Source of the DNA: Taudactylus pleione
Taxonomy: Eukaryota > Chordata > Amphibia > Anura > Myobatrachidae
Assembly (NCBI GenBank): GCA_031769625.1
Contig: JAUIMM010000642.1
Location: 868,001 to 932,000 of the forward strand
Reading direction: 5' to 3'
Length of the DNA stretch: 64,000 bases
In this document: one piece after another, positions 6,601-21,732 of the stretch
Layout: each line of letters begins with the position of its first letter
Numbering within the stretch: position 1 is the stretch's first letter
Translations under genes and position numbers: made by a program
The notes under the pieces: model-generated
Seen by the model: only the letters and a program-made list of their open reading frames with translations
The model's database searches: none
What the model was told of the DNA's origin: nothing

Positions 6601-7244
6601 CATCTCTTAGCCATTCCATCTCCCCCTGCATCGTCTCTCAGCACATCATAACCTCCCCAGAGACACACACACTGACAAAAGCGTACACAGACACGCACAC
6701 CTCTTTCACAAAAATGCAGCCAGCCAAATAAATAAAACGGCTTGCGTATGCAGGCACTTTTAGCACTACAAGTGCCTGCATACCCATGGCTGAAAAAGCA
6801 TGGTGAAGCTTGAAGAAATCACCCAGGACCTGCTGGGACCTGTAGTGCCACAGAAAAAAACACATATAAACTAGATATGCGTGCCAGACCATTTTTGCTG
6901 GATTTGGATTTGGCTCTGATTCGTCGTCCGGCCTTGGATTTGGATTTGCCAAAGCGCCATGACTGGTTTTGGATTTGAATTTAGATTTGGATTTTTTTAC
7001 AAAAATTGACAAAGAAAGCTAAAATCACATAATTTGGGCATTTTTTTGTTCCTAGAGTATTATTAACCTCAATAACATTCATTTCCAGTCATTTACAGTC
7101 AATTTAGACCACCTCACATCTCACAATATTATTTTCACCATGATTGGCCAAAGGCTGCAGTGAGCTGGCAGGTTACTAAGCGACAGAGTGGCGGCACAGA
7201 CACCGCAGTTTAAAGCACATCTATGAAACATTGCCACTGACTAC
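3623..7244 (+). repeat. Repeat unit copy 2
   Basis: Complete copy, same length as copy 1. It carries 16 uninterrupted C and has T at offset 2636, giving CTGTGCGCC in the left arm of the GC-rich hairpin. That state is otherwise found only in copies 10-14. Offset 1130 is G, unlike copies 10-14, so the shared T is either recurrent CpG decay or a conversion tract. Confidence 0.97.
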
Positions 7245-10200
7245 TGAGTCACAGTACTTGTGTGTTACGGACACACAGAGGGCTAAGGCCCAATGAGTCA
7301 CGGTGCATGTAAACACAGTGGGCTATGGCCCAAGGAATCACAGTACTTGTATACACAGTGGGGTACAGCTCAAGGAGTCAAGGTGCTTGTATACACAGTG
7401 GGGTACAGCACAAAAAAAAAAGTGTTTTTTTTTACTTTTTAAACTTTTAAATCTCTTCAATTTTTTTTTTACTTTTAAACTTTGTTTTTTTTGCACACAC
7501 AGCCACTTGTGAGTCTGGACACAGCCCCTTTAATCAGAATATAGCGCAGCATACATCAGCGAGCAGTGTCCCCCCTTACACAGTCACTTTGCCAGCACAG
7601 CCAACTCTAAATGACCCCCAGAGTGTACGTATATTTAGCACAGTGGGCCTATTCTGTATAGTGGCCAAGCATAACATTGATATATTGCATACTGATCAAA
7701 AGTTACATTAGGCTAAATTGAATATTTATCAATCCTAAAAGTCTACTGTATAATGGGCAAAATCGGTCCTCCACTGTATATTCATCATTGCCAATTCTAT
7801 TCTATACTGGGAACAGAGACTATTGGGGAGATTCAAAAAGAAGCACGTTTCCATCAGAATATTGCACGCTGATGTAATGCTGGTCATCCTGCAGGAAAAC
7901 CTCGCTCGGCTTTGCTCACACCTATAGAGGTGCAGAAATAACTAGCCTTGGCCTAGCTATTAATGTCATTTCAATTTATAAACATCCTAGCAGTATTTTC
8001 ATATTAATTGTGTTTTTTATTTTCATTTAATCCCTTGCTTGTTTTCTACCCAAGTAGCAGTCTTGAAAAATAAAAATTGGACAGAAGCAGCAGGTTAATG
8101 AAATGAGAAAGAGCTGATAGGAACTGATTGATTAAATGAGTGGATGCAGTAAAAGAGAACTTTGGCGAATAAGGAGAAGGCAAAGGGACAGATGTGTAAT
8201 AATAATAATAAATGGCAGGTGTATCATGGGAAGCAGAGGTGATGGAGAATATAAAAATATCACACATCAGTAGAGATTATTTTGTGCACTTCTCCTTTAA
8301 GGAATGTAGAACACGAGTGAGGTCATGCTGTGATGTCATAATGGTAACTCTTTGCCGTTGCTCACTCTTAACCGCCCAGGACACTGACATAGCATTATCA
8401 TTGCTGGCATTAACATACTCCAAATACATCTCTTGCACCCAGCCCACTGAGGGAAAAATATCCTCTTGAGGTAAGTATCTCATCAAAGACAAGGGCGTTT
8501 CACTTGGATGTGCCTGCAGACTTGGAGCTTGACTACCCTATAATATGACCTTGAGCTTGTTTATTTCTATAATTGGAGGTTCTAGCAGCACAGCACATCT
8601 ATCGCAATGTAGTAGCCATTCGGGTAAACTCGGTGCTTCTCAAAAGGGGATGACCAACCTCTTCAGAAAATTGCGCAGCTTTGTGAGGAATGTAAATTGG
8701 GTAATGTCAGGAGATGTGGACAGGAACTATATTAATGACGTCAGCCAATGTTATTTATTAATGTGGTAAACTGTATACTGTATTTTAGTGTCAAATGTTC
8801 ATACAGTATTTTAAATAAGTTTGGAAATATAACTCTGCATAGCCTCCTAGTGCCCAGAGGGACGGGCAATCCTTCAAGCCATGGGTCCCCAGAGGTTTCC
8901 TCCACAGGGGGTTTTTCCTCTCCTGAGTGCTGAAGGATGATTCTTTGTGAGTCACGAGGCTTCCACCATCTTGGTCCTCTTATAGGACAACCTTGTAAGA
9001 GCCTCCGGCTAATCTTGGGCACTAATTTATTTACAATGCAGAGTAAAAATAAAGTGTTATTTTCCTTGTGCTAAAAATTCATAATAAATATATTTTCAAA
9101 TTGACTTTACTTGATGTGGTCTTTCCTTTTTTTCATAATGGAGTCTCTTAGAAGGTTAAGAGGCTGTGAGGTCTACTATCCTGTTAATAGAATTGAGATT
9201 TGATCATCTTCGCACTACATAATAGTTTAAGGTTATGACCTAATGGCAATGTGCAGGATATGGCGGTGGTACATGATGTCATTGGGGAAGTGGTCAAGTC
9301 TAGAAAGGACACAAAAAATAAAAGAGATCAGGTGAAACAGAAATAATATAAAATGTTTTCTAACATACAGTATATACTCTTCTGTGCTGGACAAAATGAA
9401 GCAAACGACATATGGAAGGTTATAGTCCCTTTAAGTAGCAAATATTTAAGATGGTTTTCAAGGCATTTCTTAAAGAGGTCGGATACCCTGTCCAATTGCA
9501 TTATTTAATGCAATCATCCTGCAGACTTGGAAGCAGTGGGGTGCACTTGCAGAACAGGTAGCCATTCTGAATGGATGAAAAATGGCATAATTGGCTCACA
9601 ATAACTTACGAGATGCCTAATTGTGTCTGCCAATACCCAGGCAATTGCTCAATGTCATGATCCTGTGCTGTTGACACCATAAGAAGAAAACCCAAAGCAT
9701 GGGGTCCTCCTGTCACCTAGTCCAAGCATATTCTGCAGGGGATGTGTGCCTCTTCCCTAGGAAAAAAAACAGCCAGAGGCATCACTAGGGTCTTTGGAGC
9801 CTAGGGCAAGTTGAGAAGAACTGCGTGCCACCCCCCCCCCCCGACCCCCCCATAGACACATAGAGAAAAGCATTTCTGCGCGCCTCTGGCGCTCAGCAAA
9901 AAATGGGTGTGGTCACATACCGAAGGGGCGTGGCCACTAAAAATGGGGCGTGCCAACATGACACGCCACCCATTTCTCATCACTCTGGGAACATTACTTT
10001 CTATTCCATATACACCTTACCGATGCGGTGGTTTCTCACAATGTGGAACCCCTGAAGAAATATATCCTCCATGGGAAGACAGCGTCTGCAGTCGGCATTC
10101 ATTATTCATGTAGGGCACATCGTCCAGAAGATGCCTGTTTGTGTGGGAATATTAACAAGGTCATCAACTTACAACAGCGGTTCAACCACACTCATTCCCC

Positions 10201-10865
10201 CTGTGTATTTCCTGCCCCCTGCATCTCTTAGCCATTCCATCTCCCCCTGCATCGTCTCTCAGCACATCATAACCTCCCCAGAGACACACACACTGACAAA
10301 AGCGTACACAGACACGCACACCTCTTTCACAAAAATGCAGCCAGCCAAATAAATAAAACGGCTTGCGTATGCAGGCACTTTTAGCACTACAAGTGCCTGC
10401 ATACCCATGGCTGAAAAAGCATGGTGAAGCTTGAAGAAATCACCCAGGACCTGCTGGGACCTGTAGTGCCACAGAAAAAAACACATATAAACTAGATATG
10501 CGTGCCAGACCATTTTTGCTGGATTTGGATTTGGCTCTGATTCGTCGTCCGGCCTTGGATTTGGATTTGCCAAAGCGCCATGACTGGTTTTGGATTTGAA
10601 TTTAGATTTGGATTTTTTTACAAAAATTGACAAAGAAAGCTAAAATCACATAATTTGGGCATTTTTTTGTTCCTAGAGTATTATTAACCTCAATAACATT
10701 CATTTCCAGTCATTTACAGTCAATTTAGACCACCTCACATCTCACAATATTATTTTCACCATGATTGGCCAAAGGCTGCAGTGAGCTGGCAGGTTACTAA
10801 GCGACAGAGTGGCGGCACAGACACCGCAGTTTAAAGCACATCTATGAAACATTGCCACTGACTAC
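7245..10865 (+). repeat. Repeat unit copy 3
   Basis: Complete copy of 3621 bases. The C tract is interrupted (GTGCCA then 12 C). The right arm of the GC hairpin reads GGCGCTCAG, a change at offset about 2650 shared with copies 4, 5 and 7. Offset 1130 is G. Confidence 0.97.
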
Positions 10866-13800
10866 TGAGTCACAGTACTTGTGTGTTACGGACACACAGA
10901 GGGCTAAGGCCCAATGAGTCACGGTGCATGTAAACACAGTGGGCTATGGCCCAAGGAATCACAGTACTTGTATACACAGTGGGGTACAGCTCAAGGAGTC
11001 AAGGTGCTTGTATACACAGTGGGGTACAGCACAAAAAAAAAAGTGTTTTTTTTTACTTTTTAAACTTTTAAATCTCTTCAATTTTTTTTTTACTTTTAAA
11101 CTTTGTTTTTTTTGCACACACAGCCACTTGTGAGTCTGGACACAGCCCCTTTAATCAGAATATAGCGCAGCATACATCAGCGAGCAGTGTCCCCCCTTAC
11201 ACAGTCACTTTGCCAGCACAGCCAACTCTAAATGACCCCCAGAGTGTACGTATATTTAGCACAGTGGGCCTATTCTGTATAGTGGCCAAGCATAACATTG
11301 ATATATTGCATACTGATCAAAAGTTACATTAGGCTAAATTGAATATTTATCAATCCTAAAAGTCTACTGTATAATGGGCAAAATCGGTCCTCCACTGTAT
11401 ATTCATCATTGCCAATTCTATTCTATACTGGGAACAGAGACTATTGGGGAGATTCAAAAAGAAGCACGTTTCCATCAGAATATTGCACGCTGATGTAATG
11501 CTGGTCATCCTGCAGGAAAACCTCGCTCGGCTTTGCTCACACCTATAGAGGTGCAGAAATAACTAGCCTTGGCCTAGCTATTAATGTCATTTCAATTTAT
11601 AAACATCCTAGCAGTATTTTCATATTAATTGTGTTTTTTATTTTCATTTAATCCCTTGCTTGTTTTCTACCCAAGTAGCAGTCTTGAAAAATAAAATTTG
11701 GACAGAAGCAGCAGGTTAATGAAATGAGAAAGAGCTGATAGGAACTGATTGATTAAATGAGTGGATGCAGTAAAAGAGAACTTTGGCGAATAAGGAGAAG
11801 GCAAAGGGACAGATGTGTAATAATAATAATAAATGGCAGGTGTATCATGGGAAGCAGAGGTGATGGAGAATATAAAAATATCACACATCAGTAGAGATTA
11901 TTTTGTGCACTTCTCCTTTAAGGAATGTAGAACACGAGTGAGGTCATGCTGTGATGTCATAATGGTAACTCTTTGCCGTTGCTCACTCTTAACCGCCCAG
12001 GACACTGACATAGCATTATCATTGCTGGCATTAACATACTCCAAATACATCTCTTGCACCCAGCCCACTGAGGGAAAAATATCCTCTTGAGGTAAGTATC
12101 TCATCAAAGACAAGGGCGTTTCACTTGGATGTGCCTGCAGACTTGGAGCTTGACTACCCTATAATATGACCTTGAGCTTGTTTATTTCTATAATTGGAGG
12201 TTCTAGCAGCACAGCACATCTATCGCAATGTAGTAGCCATTCGGGTAAACTCGGTGCTTCTCAAAAGGGGATGACCAACCTCTTCAGAAAATTGCGCAGC
12301 TTTGTGAGGAATGTAAATTGGGTAATGTCAGGAGATGTGGACAGGAACTATATTAATGACGTCAGCCAATGTTATTTATTAATGTGGTAAACTGTATACT
12401 GTATTTTAGTGTCAAATGTTCATACAGTATTTTAAATAAGTTTGGAAATATAACTCTGCATAGCCTCCTAGTGCCCAGAGGGACGGGCAATCCTTCAAGC
12501 CATGGGTCCCCAGAGGTTTCCTCCACAGGGGGTTTTTCCTCTCCTGAGTGCTGAAGGATGATTCTTTGTGAGTCACGAGGCTTCCACCATCTTGGTCCTC
12601 TTATAGGACAACCTTGTAAGAGCCTCCGGCTAATCTTGGGCACTAATTTATTTACAATGCAGAGTAAAAATAAAGTGTTATTTTCCTTGTGCTAAAAATT
12701 CATAATAAATATATTTTCAAATTGACTTTACTTGATGTGGTCTTTCCTTTTTTTCATAATGGAGTCTCTTAGAAGGTTAAGAGGCTGTGAGGTCTACTAT
12801 CCTGTTAATAGAATTGAGATTTGATCATCTTCGCACTACATAATAGTTTAAGGTTATGACCTAATGGCAATGTGCAGGATATGGCGGTGGTACATGATGT
12901 CATTGGGGAAGTGGTCAAGTCTAGAAAGGACACAAAAAATAAAAGAGATCAGGTGAAACAGAAATAATATAAAATGTTTTCTAACATACAGTATATACTC
13001 TTCTGTGCTGGACAAAATGAAGCAAACGACATATGGAAGGTTATAGTCCCTTTAAGTAGCAAATATTTAAGATGGTTTTCAAGGCATTTCTTAAAGAGGT
13101 CGGATACCCTGTCCAATTGCATTATTTAATGCAATCATCCTGCAGACTTGGAAGCAGTGGGGTGCACTTGCAGAACAGGTAGCCATTCTGAATGGATGAA
13201 AAATGGCATAATTGGCTGACAATAACTTACGAGATGCCTAATTGTGTCTGCCAATACCCAGGCAATTGCTCAATGTCATGATCCTGTGCTGTTGACACCA
13301 TAAGAAGAAAACCCAAAGCATGGGGTCCTCCTGTCACCTAGTCCAAGCATATTCTGCAGGGGATGTGTGCCTCTTCCCTAGGAAAAAAAACAGCCAGAGG
13401 CATCACTAGGGTCTTTGGAGCCTAGGGCAAGTTGAGAAGAACTGCGTGCCACCCCCCCCCCCCCCGACCCCCCCATAGACACATAGAGAAAAGCATTTCT
13501 GCGCGCCTCTGGCGCTCAGCAAAAAATGGGTGTGGTCACATACCGAAGGGGCGTGGCCACTAAAAATGGGGCGTGCCAACATGACACGCCACCCATTTCT
13601 CATCACTCTGGGAACATTACTTTCTATTCCATATACACCTTACCGATGCGGTGGTTTCTCACAATGTGGAACCCCTGAAGAAATATATCCTCCATGGGAA
13701 GACAGCGTCTGCAGTCGGCATTCATTATTCATGTAGGGCACATCGTCCAGAAGATGCCTGTTTGTGTGGGAATATTAACAAGGTCATCAACTTACAACAG

Positions 13801-14488
13801 CGGTTCAACCACACTCATTCCCCCTGTGTATTTCCTGCCCCCTGCATCTCTTAGCCATTCCATCTCCCCCTGCATCGTCTCTCAGCACATCATAACCTCC
13901 CCAGAGACACACACACTGACAAAAGCGTACACAGACACGCACACCTCTTTCACAAAAATGCAGCCAGCCAAATAAATAAAACGGCTTGCGTATGCAGGCA
14001 CTTTTAGCACTACAAGTGCCTGCATACCCATGGCTGAAAAAGCATGGTGAAGCTTGAAGAAATCACCCAGGACCTGCTGGGACCTGTAGTGCCACAGAAA
14101 AAAACACATATAAACTAGATATGCGTGCCAGACCATTTTTGCTGGATTTGGATTTGGCTCTGATTCGTCGTCCGGCCTTGGATTTGGATTTGCCAAAGCG
14201 CCATGACTGGTTTTGGATTTGAATTTAGATTTGGATTTTTTTACAAAAATTGACAAAGAAAGCTAAAATCACATAATTTGGGCATTTTTTTGTTCCTAGA
14301 GTATTATTAACCTCAATAACATTCATTTCCAGTCATTTACAGTCAATTTAGACCACCTCACATCTCACAATATTATTTTCACCATGATTGGCCAAAGGCT
14401 GCAGTGAGCTGGCAGGTTACTAAGCGACAGAGTGGCGGCACAGACACCGCAGTTTAAAGCACATCTATGAAACATTGCCACTGACTAC
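10866..14488 (+). repeat. Repeat unit copy 4
   Basis: Complete copy of 3623 bases. It has T at offset 832 (AAAATTTGG), shared with copies 7 and 15, and G at offset 2353 (GGCTGACAA), shared with copy 5. It also has the GGCGCTCAG arm shared with 3, 5 and 7. The C tract is GTGCCA then 14 C. Confidence 0.97.
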
Positions 14489-17400
14489 TGAGTCACAGTA
14501 CTTGTGTGTTACGGACACACAGAGGGCTAAGGCCCAATGAGTCACGGTGCATGTAAACACAGTGGGCTATGGCCCAAGGAATCACAGTACTTGTATACAC
14601 AGTGGGGTACAGCTCAAGGAGTCAAGGTGCTTGTATACACAGTGGGGTACAGCACAAAAAAAAAAGTGTTTTTTTTTACTTTTTAAACTTTTAAATCTCT
14701 TCAATTTTTTTTTTACTTTTAAACTTTGTTTTTTTTGCACACACAGCCACTTGTGAGTCTGGACACAGCCCCTTTAATCAGAATATAGCGCAGCATACAT
14801 CAGCGAGCAGTGTCCCCCCTTACACAGTCACTTTGCCAGCACAGCCAACTCTAAATGACCCCCAGAGTGTACGTATATTTAGCACAGTGGGCCTATTCTG
14901 TATAGTGGCCAAGCATAACATTGATATATTGCATACTGATCAAAAGTTACATTAGGCTAAATTGAATATTTATCAATCCTAAAAGTCTACTGTATAATGG
15001 GCAAAATCGGTCCTCCACTGTATATTCATCATTGCCAATTCTATTCTATACTGGGAACAGAGACTATTGGGGAGATTCAAAAAGAAGCACGTTTCCATCA
15101 GAATATTGCACGCTGATGTAATGCTGGTCATCCTGCAGGAAAACCTCGCTCGGCTTTGCTCACACCTATAGAGGTGCAGAAATAACTAGCCTTGGCCTAG
15201 CTATTAATGTCATTTCAATTTATAAACATCCTAGCAGTATTTTCATATTAATTGTGTTTTTTATTTTCATTTAATCCCTTGCTTGTTTTCTACCCAAGTA
15301 GCAGTCTTGAAAAATAAAAATTGGACAGAAGCAGCAGGTTAATGAAATGAGAAAGAGCTGATAGGAACTGATTGATTAAATGAGTGGATGCAGTAAAAGA
15401 GAACTTTGGCGAATAAGGAGAAGGCAAAGGGACAGATGTGTAATAATAATAATAAATGGCAGGTGTATCATGGGAAGCAGAGGTGATGGAGAATATAAAA
15501 ATATCACACATCAGTAGAGATTATTTTGTGCACTTCTCCTTTAAGGAATGTAGAACACGAGTGAGGTCATGCTGTGATGTCATAATGGTAACTCTTTGCC
15601 GTTGCTCACTCTTAACCACCCAGGACACTGACATAGCATTATCATTGCTGGCATTAACATACTCCAAATACATCTCTTGCACCCAGCCCACTGAGGGAAA
15701 AATATCCTCTTGAGGTAAGTATCTCATCAAAGACAAGGGCGTTTCACTTGGATGTGCCTGCAGACTTGGAGCTTGACTACCCTATAATATGACCTTGAGC
15801 TTGTTTATTTCTATAATTGGAGGTTCTAGCAGCACAGCACATCTATCGCAATGTAGTAGCCATTCGGGTAAACTCGGTGCTTCTCAAAAGGGGATGACCA
15901 ACCTCTTCAGAAAATTGCGCAGCTTTGTGAGGAATGTAAATTGGGTAATGTCAGGAGATGTGGACAGGAACTATATTAATGACGTCAGCCAATGTTATTT
16001 ATTAATGTGGTAAACTGTATACTGTATTTTAGTGTCAAATGTTCATACAGTATTTTAAATAAGTTTGGAAATATAACTCTGCATAGCCTCCTAGTGCCCA
16101 GAGGGACGGGCAATCCTTCAAGCCATGGGTCCCCAGAGGTTTCCTCCACAGGGGGTTTTTCCTCTCCTGAGTGCTGAAGGATGATTCTTTGTGAGTCACG
16201 AGGCTTCCACCATCTTGGTCCTCTTATAGGACAACCTTGTAAGAGCCTCCGGCTAATCTTGGGCACTAATTTATTTACAATGCAGAGTAAAAATAAAGTG
16301 TTATTTTCCTTGTGCTAAAAATTCATAATAAATATATTTTCAAATTGACTTTACTTGATGTGGTCTTTCCTTTTTTTCATAATGGAGTCTCTTAGAAGGT
16401 TAAGAGGCTGTGAGGTCTACTATCCTGTTAATAGAATTGAGATTTGATCATCTTCGCACTACATAATAGTTTAAGGTTATGACCTAATGGCAATGTGCAG
16501 GATATGGCGGTGGTACATGATGTCATTGGGGAAGTGGTCAAGTCTAGAAAGGACACAAAAAATAAAAGAGATCAGGTGAAACAGAAATAATATAAAATGT
16601 TTTCTAACATACAGTATATACTCTTCTGTGCTGGACAAAATGAAGCAAACGACATATGGAAGGTTATAGTCCCTTTAAGTAGCAAATATTTAAGATGGTT
16701 TTCAAGGCATTTCTTAAAGAGGTCGGATACCCTGTCCAATTGCATTATTTAATGCAATCATCCTGCAGACTTGGAAGCAGTGGGGTGCACTTGCAGAACA
16801 GGTAGCCATTCTGAATGGATGAAAAATGGCATAATTGGCTGACAATAACTTACGAGATGCCTAATTGTGTCTGCCAATACCCAGGCAATTGCTCAATGTC
16901 ATGATCCTGTGCTGTTGACACCATAAGAAGAAAACCCAAAGCATGGGGTCCTCCTGTCACCTAGTCCAAGCATATTCTGCAGGGGATGTGTGCCTCTTCC
17001 CTAGGAAAAAAAACAGCCAGAGGCATCACTAGGGTCTTTGGAGCCTAGGGCAAGTTGAGAAGAACTGCGTGCCACCCCCCCCCCCCCGACCCCCCCATAG
17101 ACACATAGAGAAAAGCATTTCTGCGCGCCTCTGGCGCTCAGCAAAAAATGGGTGTGGTCACATACCGAAGGGGCGTGGCCACTAAAAATGGGGCGTGCCA
17201 ACATGACACGCCACCCATTTCTCATCACTCTGGGAACATTACTTTCTATTCCATATACACCTTACCGATGCGGTGGTTTCTCACAATGTGGAACCCCTGA
17301 AGAAATATATCCTCCATGGGAAGACAGCGTCTGCAGTCGGCATTCATTATTCATGTAGGGCACATCGTCCAGAAGATGCCTGTTTGTGTGGGAATATTAA

Positions 17401-18110
17401 CAAGGTCATCAACTTACAACAGCGGTTCAACCACACTCATTCCCCCTGTGTATTTCCTGCCCCCTGCATCTCTTAGCCATTCCATCTCCCCCTGCATCGT
17501 CTCTCAGCACATCATAACCTCCCCAGAGACACACACACTGACAAAAGCGTACACAGACACGCACACCTCTTTCACAAAAATGCAGCCAGCCAAATAAATA
17601 AAACGGCTTGCGTATGCAGGCACTTTTAGCACTACAAGTGCCTGCATACCCATGGCTGAAAAAGCATGGTGAAGCTTGAAGAAATCACCCAGGACCTGCT
17701 GGGACCTGTAGTGCCACAGAAAAAAACACATATAAACTAGATATGCGTGCCAGACCATTTTTGCTGGATTTGGATTTGGCTCTGATTCGTCGTCCGGCCT
17801 TGGATTTGGATTTGCCAAAGCGCCATGACTGGTTTTGGATTTGAATTTAGATTTGGATTTTTTTACAAAAATTGACAAAGAAAGCTAAAATCACATAATT
17901 TGGGCATTTTTTTGTTCCTAGAGTATTATTAACCTCAATAACATTCATTTCCAGTCATTTACAGTCAATTTAGACCACCTCACATCTCACAATATTATTT
18001 TCACCATGATTGGCCAAAGGCTGCAGTGAGCTGGCAGGTTACTAAGCGACAGAGTGGCGGCACAGACACTGCAGTTTAAAGCACATCTATGAAACATTGC
18101 CACTGACTAC
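14489..18110 (+). repeat. Repeat unit copy 5
   Basis: Complete copy of 3622 bases. It has A at offset 1130 (position 15618; AACCACCC), G at offset 2353 (shared with copy 4), the GGCGCTCAG hairpin arm, and T at offset 3582 (position 18070; CACTGCAG), shared with copy 7. The mixture marks it as a recombinant between variant classes. Confidence 0.97.
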
Positions 18111-21100
18111 TGAGTCACAGTACTTGTGTGTTACGGACACACAGAGGGCTAAGGCCCAATGAGTCACGGTGCATGTAAACACAGTGGGCTATGGCCCAAG
18201 GAATCACAGTACTTGTATACACAGTGGGGTACAGCTCAAGGAGTCAAGGTGCTTGTATACACAGTGGGGTACAGCACAAAAAAAAAAGTGTTTTTTTTTA
18301 CTTTTTAAACTTTTAAATCTCTTCAATTTTTTTTTTACTTTTAAACTTTGTTTTTTTTGCACACACAGCCACTTGTGAGTCTGGACACAGCCCCTTTAAT
18401 CAGAATATAGCGCAGCATACATCAGCGAGCAGTGTCCCCCCTTACACAGTCACTTTGCCAGCACAGCCAACTCTAAATGACCCCCAGAGTGTACGTATAT
18501 TTAGCACAGTGGGCCTATTCTGTATAGTGGCCAAGCATAACATTGATATATTGCATACTTATCAAAAGTTACATTAGGCTAAATTGAATATTTATCAATC
18601 CTAAAAGTCTACTGTATAATGGGCAAAATCGGTCCTCCACTGTATATTCATCATTGCCAATTCTATTCTATACTGGGAACAGAGACTATTGGGGAGATTC
18701 AAAAAGAAGCACGTTTCCATCAGAATATTGCACGCTGATGTAATGCTGGTCATCCTGCAGGAAAACCTCGCTCGGCTTTGCTCACACCTATAGAGGTGCA
18801 GAAATAACTAGCCTTGGCCTAGCTATTAATGTCATTTCAATTTATAAACATCCTAGCAGTATTTTCATATTAATTGTGTTTTTTATTTTCATTTAATCCC
18901 TTGCTTGTTTTCTACCCAAGTAGCAGTCTTGAAAAATAAAAATTGGACAGAAGCAGCAGGTTAATGAAATGAGAAAGAGCTGATAGGAACTGATTGATTA
19001 AATGAGTGGATGCAGTAAAAGAGAACTTTGGCGAATAAGGAGAAGGCAAAGGGACAGATGTGTAATAATAATAATAAATGGCAGGTGTATCATGGGAAGC
19101 AGAGGTGATGGAGAATATAAAAATATCACACATCAGTAGAGATTATTTTGTGCACTTCTCCTTTAAGGAATGTAGAACACGAGTGAGGTCATGCTGTGAT
19201 GTCATAATGGTAACTCTTTGCCGTTGCTCACTCTTAACCACCCAGGACACTGACATAGCATTATCATTGCTGGCATTAACATACTCCAAATACATCTCTT
19301 GCACCCAGCCCACTGAGGGAAAAATATCCTCTTGAGGTAAGTATCTCATCAAAGACAAGGGCGTTTCACTTGGATGTGCCTGCAGACTTGGAGCTTGACT
19401 ACCCTATAATATGACCTTGAGCTTGTTTATTTCTATAATTGGAGGTTCTAGCAGCACAGCACATCTATCGCAATGTAGTAGCCATTCGGGTAAACTCGGT
19501 GCTTCTCAAAAGGGGATGACCAACCTCTTCAGAAAATTGCGCAGCTTTGTGAGGAATGTAAATTGGGTAATGTCAGGAGATGTGGACAGGAACTATATTA
19601 ATGACGTCAGCCAATGTTATTTATTAATGTGGTAAACTGTATACTGTATTTTAGTGTCAAATGTTCATACAGTATTTTAAATAAGTTTGGAAATATAACT
19701 CTGCATAGCCTCCTAGTGCCCAGAGGGACGGGCAATCCTTCAAGCCATGGGTCCCCAGAGGTTTCCTCCACAGGGGGTTTTTCCTCTCCTGAGTGCTGAA
19801 GGATGATTCTTTGTGAGTCACGAGGCTTCCACCATCTTGGTCCTCTTATAGGACAACCTTGTAAGAGCCTCCGGCTAATCTTGGGCACTAATTTATTTAC
19901 AATGCAGAGTAAAAATAAAGTGTTATTTTCCTTGTGCTAAAAATTCATAATAAATATATTTTCAAATTGACTTTACTTGATGTGGTCTTTCCTTTTTTTC
20001 ATAATGGAGTCTCTTAGAAGGTTAAGAGGCTGTGAGGTCTACTATCCTGTTAATAGAATTGAGATTTGATCATCTTCGCACTACATAATAGTTTAAGGTT
20101 ATGACCTAATGGCAATGTGCAGGATATGGCGGTGGTACATGATGTCATTGGGGAAGTGGTCAAGTCTAGAAAGGACACAAAAAATAAAAGAGATCAGGTG
20201 AAACAGAAATAATATAAAATGTTTTCTAACATACAGTATATACTCTTCTGTGCTGGACAAAATGAAGCAAACGACATATGGAAGGTTATAGTCCCTTTAA
20301 GTAGCAAATATTTAAGATGGTTTTCAAGGCATTTCTTAAAGAGGTCGGATACCCTGTCCAATTGCATTATTTAATGCAATCATCCTGCAGACTTGGAAGC
20401 AGTGGGGTGCACTTGCAGAACAGGTAGCCATTCTGAATGGATGAAAAATGGCATAATTGGCTCACAATAACTTACGAGATGCCTAATTGTGTCTGCCAAT
20501 ACCCAGGCAATTGCTCAATGTCATGATCCTGTGCTGTTGACACCATAAGAAGAAAACCCAAAGCATGGGGTCCTCCTGTCACCTAGTCCAAGCATATTCT
20601 GCAGGGGATGTGTGCCTCTTCCCTAGGAAAAAAAACAGCCAGAGGCATCACTAGGGTCTTTGGAGCCTAGGGCAAGTTGAGAAGAACTGCGTACCACCCC
20701 CCCCCCCCCGACCCCCCCATAGACACATAGAGAAAAGCATTTCTGCGCGCCTCAGGCGCGCAGCAAAAAATGGGTGTGGTCACATACCGAAGGGGCGTGG
20801 CCACTAAAAATGGGGCGTGCCAACATGACACGCCACCCATTTCTCATCACTCTGGGAACATTACTTTCTATTCCATATACACCTTACCGATGCGGTGGTT
20901 TCTCACAATGTGGAACCCCTGAAGAAATATATCCTCCATGGGAAGACAGCGTCTGCAGTCGGCATTCATTATTCATGTAGGGCACATCGTCCAGAAGATG
21001 CCTGTTTGTGTGGGAATATTAACAAGGTCATCAACTTACAACAGCGGTTCAACCACACTCATTCCCCCTGTGTATTTCCTGCCCCCTGCATCTCTTAGCC

Positions 21101-21732
21101 ATTCCATCTCCCCCTGCATCGTCTCTCAGCACATCATAACCTCCCCAGAGACACACACACTGACAAAAGCGTACACAGACACGCACACCTCTTTCACAAA
21201 AATGCAGCCAGCCAAATAAATAAAACGGCTTGCGTATGCAGGCACTTTTAGCACTACAAGTGCCTGCATACCCATGGCTGAAAAAGCATGGTGAAGCTTG
21301 AAGAAATCACCCAGGACCTGCTGGGACCTGTAGTGCCACAGAAAAAAACACATATAAACTAGATATGCGTGCCAGACCATTTTTGCTGGATTTGGATTTG
21401 GCTCTGATTCGTCGTCCGGCCTTGGATTTGGATTTGCCAAAGCGCCATGACTGGTTTTGGATTTGAATTTAGATTTGGATTTTTTTACAAAAATTGACAA
21501 AGAAAGCTAAAATCACATAATTTGGGCATTTTTTTGTTCCTAGAGTATTATTAACCTCAATAACATTCATTTCCAGTCATTTACAGTCAATTTAGACCAC
21601 CTCACATCTCACAATATTATTTTCACCATGATTGGCCAAAGGCTGCAGTGAGCTGGCAGGTTACTAAGCGACAGAGTGGCGGCACAGACACCGCAGTTTA
21701 AAGCACATCTATGAAACATTGCCACTGACTAC
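18111..21732 (+). repeat. Repeat unit copy 6
   Basis: Complete copy of 3622 bases. It has private T at offset 450 (position 18560; CATACTTATC) and a private hairpin loop TCA in place of TCT. It shares A at offset 1130 with copies 5 and 10-14, and GTACCA before 13 C with copies 8 and 9. Confidence 0.97.
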